A stretch of DNA of 64,000 nt from Viola odorata. Its lineage: Eukaryota; Streptophyta; Magnoliopsida; Malpighiales; Violaceae. The notes beneath the pieces are model-generated. The model saw only the letters and a list, made by a program, of their open reading frames with translations, did no database searches and was not told the origin of the DNA. The DNA is taken from the NCBI GenBank assembly GCA_963691705.1, contig OY829541.1:55723931-55787930 (forward strand). Reading direction: 5' to 3'. The number at the start of each line of letters is the position of its first letter. Positions within the stretch are counted from its first letter, which is position 1. Shown here one piece after another: positions 56,240 through 64,000 of the stretch. Made by a program: the position numbers and the translations under genes.

Positions 56240-58326
56240 GCCTATTAGGTTACACAAATTTAATCTCATCCATTTGTTATTAATTGAAAAACTAATTTAA
56301 CTTTATGGTTTAAGGAATTTAAGTTTACAATAAATATTTATTTAATTATTTTAGGTATAATGATAACTAATAAAATAGTAACTATTTCAATTTTAAAATA
56401 TTTTCTTTGTGAAAAAATAAACCATATACTGCCGTAAAATTATAGTTAAATAATTAAAATAAAATAAAGACTATTAACCCATGTAGAAAATATTTATGTA
56501 CAATATATAATATTTCTTTCATAAAAATAAAACTAATGTAAATTATTTTGATAATATATGGATAATATTGTCAATAGTTGTAAATAAACTTCTCAATTAT
56601 TTTCATAAAGATTGTTCTTTATTTTACCATATAATTTATGTTAGAAAAATTATAAATATTACCATTTATTTGTCACTTTTATCTAGTTTATGTTTCATTA
56701 ACACTTTTAAAATCAATCCTTTTACTAAATTAAATTAAAAAAATATTAACTCGAATAAAGAATATCATTTTAAAAATAATATAGTAATACTTAAAATAAT
56801 TTACATTTAAAAATAGATTAAGATATGCTTTTTTATATTTAACAAATAATTTACATTTAAAAGTAGATTAACTTATATTTTACTCATTGTGACTATTTTC
56901 CAATTCCATACTTTTAAGGATATTTCTCACATTGTACCTCCACCAGTACATTGCATAGATTGATCTACCACAACTTTTTTGAATGTAGTGAGGAACTTGT
57001 TGGTAATCAACCAAGGAAATATTTTTATCACCCATGCCAATTTCACAAACAACGATAAATTTAAATTATTCATAAATATAATATTAAGTCATTTAAATAT
57101 ATATAGTTTATACAAATTTAATTTATTTTTGCTTACTTTTTTAACTCACAATACTAAGTATATTTTTCTATGGTAAGTTTTTTACTAATTTCAAATTCTT
57201 ACTAAAAGTTACATATATAATAATTTGTTATTAATTAAATAAATGGTCATTTAATAATAGAAATAAAATTGCATTACTTAATTGAAAAATTAATTTATAA
57301 GTTTGTTAACTTATTATTAGTGTTATTTTAAAATATTATTATAAGCTACTCCCGTGTAATTTTCTAAAAGACTAACGAATGTAGCATACTCGATTTTCTT
57401 TCCACTTTTTCCATATAGAAAAGATATAATTTTTTTATTTTAAAGTCTGTGTTGTTATTGTTTAGCTTGAAATTGAAAACATTATCTAGTTTTTATCTAA
57501 AAAACTATATAAAAATATCAATAAAATACATTTACGTAATCATTAAGCATATACTCAAAATATTTATTTTGTACCATTTTATTTATTTATTATATAATAA
57601 TAAAAAAATTATTAACTTTATTGATTAAAAAATTAAATATATTTTTAGGTAAATTACATAAAGAAACCCTAAAGTATACAAAATCTCCCACTTTAAACCC
57701 AATAGTCTTGAAATTTACAATATAAGCCTGCAATAAAGTTACAATTTTGGTCTTTCTAATAGTTAGAAAATTAAAAAAATGATAAAAATATTATTAAGTT
57801 ATTTAATTATTTTATCAATCATTAATTATTTTAATTTGTTAAAATATACTGATTAATTTGTTAAGGGTGATGTTGATTCAAACCAATTAAAAATATAGGG
57901 AATTTACTATGACATTTATGATACAAATTTAGAACATTTAATTACAAATTAGATTAATTCCTCTCTATTCTTCCTCCAATTTTTCGCATTAATATGATCT
58001 CATTTTTTTCTTAGAATTTTAGTCTCTTATTCTAACAAAATCATTCATATTATATTTTTTCCTATCGTTAAACATCCATATGCGGATCAAACTAATTAAA
58101 TATATGTGATTAAATATGTGATTCAACACAATCCATAAGATTAGAATCCAGGATGTCATTTTGATTGTATTAAAGAAATCAGACGTGGCAAGCTGATATG
58201 GCAATGTTCCAGGAGCTGATGTTGTCTGGAGAATGAAATTTAGGAGAATTAAGAACATTAATCAAAAGGATAAATAGACATGAAGTTTAATTATTAGAAA
58301 GGACTGGAAACAACTTTAGAAACAAC
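56240..58326. other. very AT-rich non-coding sequence
   Basis: No gene was recognised. It may include the 3' part of the Helitron on the minus strand, but no terminal hairpin was found here. Confidence 0.4.
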
Positions 58327-60059
58327 TTAGCTTGTTAGCACTTCTTTATACACCACATTTTTAACATAAGCTCGTCTTTTTTTTTTAAGGTTGTCTGTCT
58401 TGACTAAAAGCTTAGTAGTTGACATTGAAACTCCTCTTGATAGTGCCACATATAACTGTCCATGCGAGAAGACATCTTCAGGCAAGTAAACTCCTACATT
58501 TGATATTGTCTGCCCTTGAGCTTTATTTATCTTCATGGAGAAACAAAGTCGCACTGGAAATTACTTTCGAACAAATTTAAATGGATATGTTCCAGCTTCT
58601 GCCGGTGACAAAGGTATTCTTGGCAAAAAAACACGTTTACCTGCATGTTGGCCAACTGTTATTTCTGCATGTATGACATTGCGTTCAAATCCTCGACAAA
58701 CCATTCTAGTCCCATTGCATAATCCATTTGGTGGATCTAGATTCCGCTTTCTCAAATTCAATTTCATCTTTTTGAGTTCTAGTATATGTGGCGGCAATCC
58801 ATTTAGCATCAATGTATTTAGGAATTCTTCTTGGTAACAATTGTTTTCATCATCAGATGCGATATCAAAGCTCTTAAATATTGTGCCATTTCCGGGGAAC
58901 AATGATATCATTCTAATATTCAACTCATCAACATATTCATTCTTGGTTGCCAGTATAGCACGATTTGTTATGTACTCAGGTAATGTTGTATTTTCTCGAA
59001 GTGAGGGGTAGACATTGTCAATCAAACGGTTAATGGAAGATTCACAGTTGTCATATTTAATTATCATCTCTTCTGGTGAAGGTATCATGTCATCATCTAT
59101 TGTTGGCTCTTCTCCATTTCCTATTCTGAGTAAAAATTTGCTGAATTCTAAATCTGAGCTAGCCCTCATATTTCTAGATAATTTCAGTCTTCTCATATGG
59201 TGCCATAAGTATGATCTTACCAAACTTGCTCCCACAGTTTCTGATCTTGTCCCTCGTGGTACTACAGGTAGTACTTGTCTGAAATCACCTCCAAAAACCA
59301 CAACTTTACCACCAAATAGTTCATTGTTGTTCATTATATCCCTTAAGAATCGATCAACCATCTCTATTGCGCAACGTTTTACCATTGGAGCTTCATCCCA
59401 CAGAATAAGTCTTACCTTTTTTATTAATTGAGCCTTGGGTTCTTGTTTTGAATAGTTGCTTTCACTTGATTCATGAACATCTATAGGGATACCAAATCGT
59501 GAATGAGCAGTACAACCTCCTGACATGATTGCAGCAGCAACCCCACATGTCGCAGTTGCAAGTCCAATCATCCCACGTGATCGAACATTAGCAAGCAATG
59601 CTTTGTATAAATATGTTTTTCCTGTTCCTCCTGGTCCATCGACAAAAAATACCCCACTGGAATTTGAATCAACTTTTTCTATAATTGCCTTATAAGCCTC
59701 TTCTTGTTCTGGATTTAACTTTGATTGTGTCTCTATATCATCCAATGTGACTTTAATGGACAATTCATCTGCAATCTCCTTTGTTGAATCATGTTCCAAA
59801 CTTATATCTTTTAATGTAGGTAAATCATAGTCCTTAACACTTTTCCCCGTACTTTCTAAATAAAAATTAATACTCTTGAGTGTTAATGCAAATACCTCAT
59901 CTACGCTTGAATTTCGATGAGTTCTTTTATAGTCTTCGGATAATGCATCATAATAGAGATCCCATAACTTCCTTACATCTTCAGGTTGATAATAAATTAA
60001 ATAAAAAAAATGTAAACGTTAATAAAAAATGGCTTAAATTAATATAAACATAAATAAAA

Positions 60060-60295
60060 ATATTCGGGGAACAACACAGTTGGTTTAGAACTCTTGCTGA
60101 ATCTTAATCTTAATAGGGGAACATTGTAAAAAATTCCAAGAATTCACAAAAAAATTGATTTAATTATGGACAGAAGGGGCTTTTTGCCCGAAAATAATAG
60201 TCCAGGGGGGCGAATTTCAAAAAATGAAGTTCAGGGGAGGTTTTTGATTTTCGACGATAGTTCAGGGGTGGTAAAAACTATTTCCCCATCTTAAT
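60060..60295. repeat. MITE-like insertion inside a Helitron intron
   Basis: Repeated 'CCCTGAACT' / 'AGTTCAGGGG'-type blocks (about 60200-60270 on the plus strand) resemble the ends of the MITE units at 45.5 and 52.8 kb. Boundaries are not defined. Confidence 0.35.
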
Positions 60296-60507
60296 ATTTA
60301 TAAATTAAAAAGGCATTTGACAAAATATAAGCTATACGGAAAAAATAGATTTAAAAGATGTAAAAGTGAGGATAGTAAATTCTACTAAATTTAGTTTTTT
60401 AGTGACTTAATTTGAAAATTACCTGACAATACACCAAAATAGTAGCGAATAGTCTGCATAACTCCAATGGCATTTTAAACATAACTGCTTCAGTTAGACA
60501 CGCTGAT

Positions 60508-60512
60508 ATACT
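60508..60512. repeat. target-site duplication ATACT (left)
   Basis: Exact match to 61605-61609 on the other side of the inserted LTR; removing one copy and the insert restores the helicase frame. Confidence 0.88.
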
Positions 60513-60691
60513 TGATAAACGGCCTAGAGGGGGGTGAATAGGCAAATAAAATCTTAACACAAAGAGTAAGGAATTAAGAGTGCGGAAATAGAAAGTAAAA
60601 ACACAAGGAGTTATAGTGGTTCCAATTCCTCAATGAATTGTACTCCACTACCTAAGAGCTTCACCCTTAGGATTTTGAATAACGAACACTT

Positions 60692-60830
60692 CGTTATTTA
60701 CCTTGAGTTTTTACGGGTTCAACTCAAACCTTACACCTTGGTTTTTACGGGCTCAACCAATAAACCTTACACCTTGGTTTTTGCGGGCTCAACCAATAAA
60801 CCTTACAAGTGATTTTTCCGGGCTCAATCA
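60692..60830 (+). repeat. 36-bp tandem repeat
   Basis: Units contain CCTTACACCTTGGTTTTTAC and GGGCTCAACCAATAAA; CCTTAC starts at 60729, 60765 and 60801. About 3.5 copies. Confidence 0.8.
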
Positions 60831-61169
60831 CAACCTATCACAATCAATAAACTTGACAAGAGAATTGTGAAATGGCAACACAAATTGGTGTACAAATAAA
60901 CTATGTATGATTTAATAAACAACACCAATAAATGAACAATATTACCTCAAGAAGAAAGCGATCCAAACTCGAATTGAAAGACGCAAGAATGGTTGAAAAC
61001 CGATATGTGAAGCTTACGTTGTAAAACTTTGATTAAGAGAGTTTGTAAATGAAATTTGTATATGTGTAACTTGTAAAATGCTTTCTTGTTTTTATATAAC
61101 TCATCTTAGATGAGTATTTATAGTGTCAAAATATTTGTGACCGTTTATAGCCGTTGGAGCCAAAAACTA

Positions 61170-61322
61170 TCTGTTTGCTACAGTGAAAAACTATTCATTG
61201 CTACAGTGAAAACTATCCGTTGCTACAGTGAACCTATCCGTTGCTACGGTGAAACTATTCGTTCCCGTTGCTACAGTGAGTTCATCCGTTGCTACAGTGA
61301 AACTCTCCGTTGCTACAGTGAA
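61170..61322 (+). repeat. 21-bp minisatellite, about seven copies
   Basis: GTTGCTACAGTGAAACTATCC-type units with spacing of 20-27 bases; some units vary (CTACGGTG, GTGAGTTCATCC). Confidence 0.8.
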
Positions 61323-61604
61323 ATCAAAAACTCTTTTTCCAAAATTTATTTTTCGTGTAAAAAATCTTTTGACACTCTCCTTGAGGTATTATCGAACATA
61401 AATCAAGTGCTAATTAGAATCATACTTACACGTTTAAAGTCCTAATGTACACTTGATCTTCTAGCTTGCGATATCTTGATTTGTTGCCTCTTATTTGTTC
61501 CATCGCAAACTACACACATTTTAACTTCAAATTGCATTAGTATTATTAATTAGTTTGTGTGTCTAAAATCATCAAAACAAGAGTAAGTTGCCCTTGGGCT
61601 AACA

Positions 61605-61609
61605 ATACT
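61605..61609. repeat. target-site duplication ATACT (right)
   Basis: Exact match to 60508-60512. Confidence 0.88.
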
Positions 61610-62086
61610 CTCTTCAGATTCAAGAAGTCCTCTCTTTTGTGCTGATTGTTTGAATGTTTTGCATATAACTTCATTTACTGTCAATAAATCTTCAAAAGAT
61701 TTTGGCCCTCTAACATGATTCAATAATAACCTTAGAAAATACCTTTCTCCTTCTTTTGGATTTGCAGTATTTACACGGCCAATCACACCCCTTGTTGATT
61801 CTCTTATTTTCCATGTTTTTTCTTTAGATTGCCAGACAAAATGCACAGGAAATTCCCTGTAGTAAAAATATAAGAAATAATTATGTGAAAGATATCATTT
61901 TGAAACTTTAATTAATGTATTATATCTACACATATAAATAAATAATATAATATATATATATACTAATAGTGACATTGGAAAATAAATAAGCAAAGAAATA
62001 AAATTTTAAGAATAAAGTTTTTTTCTTGCCTGTATAAATATTGTCTTGCATTTGGATTCTCAGAACATGTTGTAAATTTTTTTGAA

Positions 62087-62380
62087 GCAATCCCTAAATT
62101 TTGACAATAAAAATGAATCCAAACGATGCAATCATTACCCATAACATGCGCATTTGATACACAAAAAAGAAGAAGGTTGAGTGTTGACAGCAAAATAAGT
62201 TACTAACCTTGAAATCGAACAAAACCTTGGGCTGAATAGATGACTCAACCTTTACATAGCTGCATAGTTGTCGACCATTGACAAAGATGAGAATGTATCA
62301 AGTTCATTCTTTGTGACTTTAATAAGTACTCAAATTAATTAAATATATGATTTATATAATAAATATATAATTCATACCAC
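62087..62380 (-). repeat. copy 1 of a direct duplication (about 290 bp)
   Basis: Repeated nearly base for base at 62932-63222. On the minus strand it spans exon-like pieces (a segment ending CAAG|GTTAGTAAC) and intron-like AT-rich sequence. It lies where the Helitron helicase match stops. Confidence 0.85.
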
Positions 62381-62931
62381 AACTCGATTGGTAAGCAACC
62401 AATTTCGTTCTCTTGTTTTAGCATGTGGTACCATCAAACCATTGGTTGCTTTTCTTTTGTTTGTAGACATTTTCCTACAATTGAAATAAATTTAAAACAT
62501 GAATTTGCAAGTAAGTGGTAATTTAAGTAATTTATTAAATAGTGTATGAAATTGTATAAATATACATATATGGATCGAATTAAATAAATACAATATGGAT
62601 CTATTGTGCTTAAAGGAAAAAGTTAAAATAGCACGAAAATATAAAATCTGGTGGAATGATGTTATCATTTAACGAAAGATGTTCAAAGCATGAAAATTGC
62701 AAATAACTAATTTAAGTTAGATGGCAGGTTCCACCTTTATTATAAGATAAATCAGAAAAAATAATGATGATGGTTCAAACAATTTCGACAATCATAAATA
62801 CATACACATATGGACCGAGCTAAATAAATACATATATATAAGACTCAAATTAATTAAATATAAGATTTATATAATAAATATATAATTCATACCATAGGAT
62901 CTATTGTGCTTAAAGGAAAAAAGTTGAAAGC
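62381..62931. other. sequence between the two direct copies
   Basis: On the minus strand 62470-62380 reads MSTNKRKATNGLMVPHAK... up to a GTATG donor-like site, which could be a first exon captured by the Helitron. The rest is AT-rich. I recognise no family. Confidence 0.3.
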
Positions 62932-63222
62932 AATCCCTAAATTTTGACAATAAAAATGAATCCAAACGATGCAATCATTACCCATAACATGCGCATTTGA
63001 TATACAAAAAAGAAGAAGGTTGAGTGTTGACAGCAAAATAAGTTACTAACCTTGAAATCGAACAAAACCTTGGGCTGAATAGATGACTCAACCTTTACAT
63101 AGCTGCATAGTTGTCGACCATTGACAAAGATGAGAATGTATCAAGCTCATTCTTTGTGACTTTAATAAGTACTCAAATTAATTAAATATATGATTTATAT
63201 AATAAATATATAATTCATACCA
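62932..63222 (-). repeat. copy 2 of the direct duplication
   Basis: Nearly identical to 62087-62380 (single-base differences only by eye). The flanking exon-like sequence differs: here ...PITNRLV before the donor-like site instead of ...LLTNRVV. Confidence 0.85.
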
Positions 63223-63934
63223 CAAGGCGATTGGTAATTGGAGGAATTGCCAAGCGAGCTGCTACCAAAAACACGACGGATCTGTGAAGACGAAAACACA
63301 ATTCGCATGTTAAATATACTACTAAAAAGCTATTCGTGACATATAAATCTATTTCAATAATAATAATAAAAAAAAACAACTCTTTTTTGTTCAGTGATGC
63401 CATGTTAAACAACATTCAGGCTCAGGATTTAGTATCTTATAATGGCATTGCCCTCAAAATTCTATTTTCGTTCGTATTTGCAGCTCTCTTGAAAATTGAT
63501 TTTTGGATGGTCTAAGGCATCAACTATGAATTATGTGTTGTGTGTGATAAATGGTAATGTGAGGGAAATCAATGTTCTAATACATTCATCAATTGTGGCT
63601 GTAACCATGGTTGCATATCTTTTCGCTTTTGGTGAATGTCAAAGTGCGGCAGCCTTTTTTAATCTAACAATCCATTCAAGGCAACTGACAGCCAGCATAT
63701 ATAGATGCAAATTAATTGAGATGACAATAAGTTTCTGCACAAATTTGCTTATAATTTCTGTTCTTTTTAATTATTCTTATAAATTTGATGTCTTGAATTC
63801 CATAAATCAATAAAAACGTGTATTATAAATTAGAAATAAACTACAAGTTCGATTCATTGATCTTAATGAAAAAATAAAGATGAAATCAATTATCAGAAAG
63901 TATTAAAGTTCGTACCTTATGAACTTGTAAAATC
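63223..63934. other. unassigned right-hand region
   Basis: A 105-codon frame at 63496-63813 starts at a non-ATG codon and matches nothing I know. It is probably chance. Confidence 0.35.
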
Positions 63935-64000
63935 GATGCTGTATTTCTACCCGTTTTTCATATCTATTATACACTTATATTTGACGCGCTCGACACGCGA
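63935..64000 (+). repeat. probable 3' end of an Athila-type LTR, cut by the window edge
   Basis: CTGTATTTCTACCC followed about 35 bases later by TATATTTGACGCGCTCGACA aligns with the last about 65 bases of the complete Athila LTR (7958-8019). The window ends two or three bases before the expected terminal CA. Sequence further left does not clearly align. Confidence 0.45.

Larger units (their letters stand above)
60513..61604. repeat. solo LTR inserted in the Helitron helicase (1092 bp)
   Basis: It runs from TGATAAACGG to GGGCTAACA with an exact ATACT duplication. Near one end is GGCCTAGAGGGGGGTGAATA, a block I recall from LTRs of plant copia (SIRE-like) elements. It contains a 36-bp tandem repeat (about 60692-60830) and a roughly 21-bp tandem repeat (about 61170-61322). 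Orientation was not determined. Confidence 0.82.
58327..62085 (-). pseudogene. Helitron replicase/helicase, interrupted
   Basis: The minus-strand coding pieces are about 62085-62030, 61856-61605, 60512-60428 and 59990-58327. Each matches the PIF1-like helicase end of plant Helitron proteins: ARQYLYR/EFPVHFVW, RYFLRLLL, RLFATILVYC, KLWDLYYDALSED, the Walker A motif GPGGTGKT, DEAPM (Walker B), GGDFRQVLPVV, and the C-terminal INKAQGQTI...YVALSRG block. Damage: one in-frame TAA (58561-58563, where relatives have a glutamine codon), a solo LTR between EES and SACL, and a lost AG acceptor near 59991. A first intron (61857-62029) has a GC donor. The N-terminal rolling-circle nuclease (HUH) domain was not found, so the 5' half is missing or replaced. 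Confidence 0.82.

Noticed and set aside
60692..61322. Regularly spaced repeats that could be mistaken for a CRISPR array
   Set aside because: The units are directly abutting tandem repeats without unique spacers, inside a plant solo LTR.
63496..63813. 105-codon frame as a gene
   Set aside because: It starts at a non-ATG codon and has no recognisable domain or upstream exon. It adjoins Helitron-derived DNA.

Overview
This is nuclear DNA of a flowering plant, most likely a eudicot. Genes have GT-AG and GC-AG introns, several encode plant-only families (a RABA3-type Rab GTPase, TAC1, a tau-class GST, a DUF4079 plastid protein), spacers are very AT-rich, and half or more of the window is transposable-element sequence. 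I cannot name the species from the sequence.

Host genes: a RABA3-like small GTPase (1532-2844, +), a BCS1-type AAA-ATPase resembling Arabidopsis At2g46620 (22498-23943, -), a 5'-truncated tau GST (28910-29497, -), a four-exon DUF4079 membrane protein (30510-32046, +), an intronless proline-rich protein (33857-35077, +) and TAC1, the IGT-family branch-angle gene, whose first exon has only 6 coding bases and whose last has 14 (42472-45125, +). They are unrelated single genes; nothing suggests they act together.

Mobile DNA: a complete, young Athila-type Ty3/gypsy element occupies 6500-19070. It has 1523/1505-bp LTRs, ACATA target duplications, a tRNA-Asp primer site, an open gag-pol and a second ORF cut by two in-frame TAGs. 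Two solo LTRs of related families lie at 38236-39814 and 40728-42109, each with a matching 5-bp duplication; the second ends about 360 bp before the TAC1 start codon. Two inverted arms of about 530 bp (45553-46082 and 52549-53076) enclose an apparently full-length L1-type LINE (46472-52432) that carries its own 15-16-bp target duplication. A decayed Helitron replicase/helicase runs on the minus strand (58327-62085 or beyond). It has one premature TAA, a 1092-bp solo LTR inserted in the coding region with an ATACT duplication, and a damaged splice acceptor. Smaller items are copia remnants, a 5'-truncated LINE tail, a candidate SINE, a 91-bp tandem repeat and Helitron-like 3' ends.

Most unusual signal: the Athila element is studded with copies of a palindromic motif, GTCTTGGCCAAGAC (or the CTAGG variant), usually followed by a 3-nt gap and a half copy. 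It occurs in both LTRs, the pol/ORF2 spacer, gag-pol and the ORF2 region, and is read in different frames (VLAKT-x-AKT, DLGQD-x-GQD), so it appears to be maintained or spread as DNA or RNA rather than as protein. The two solo LTRs carry palindromes of different sequence at nearly the same distance (about 160-200 bp) from the LTR start, which suggests a family-specific tag. I know of no description of this, but could not search.
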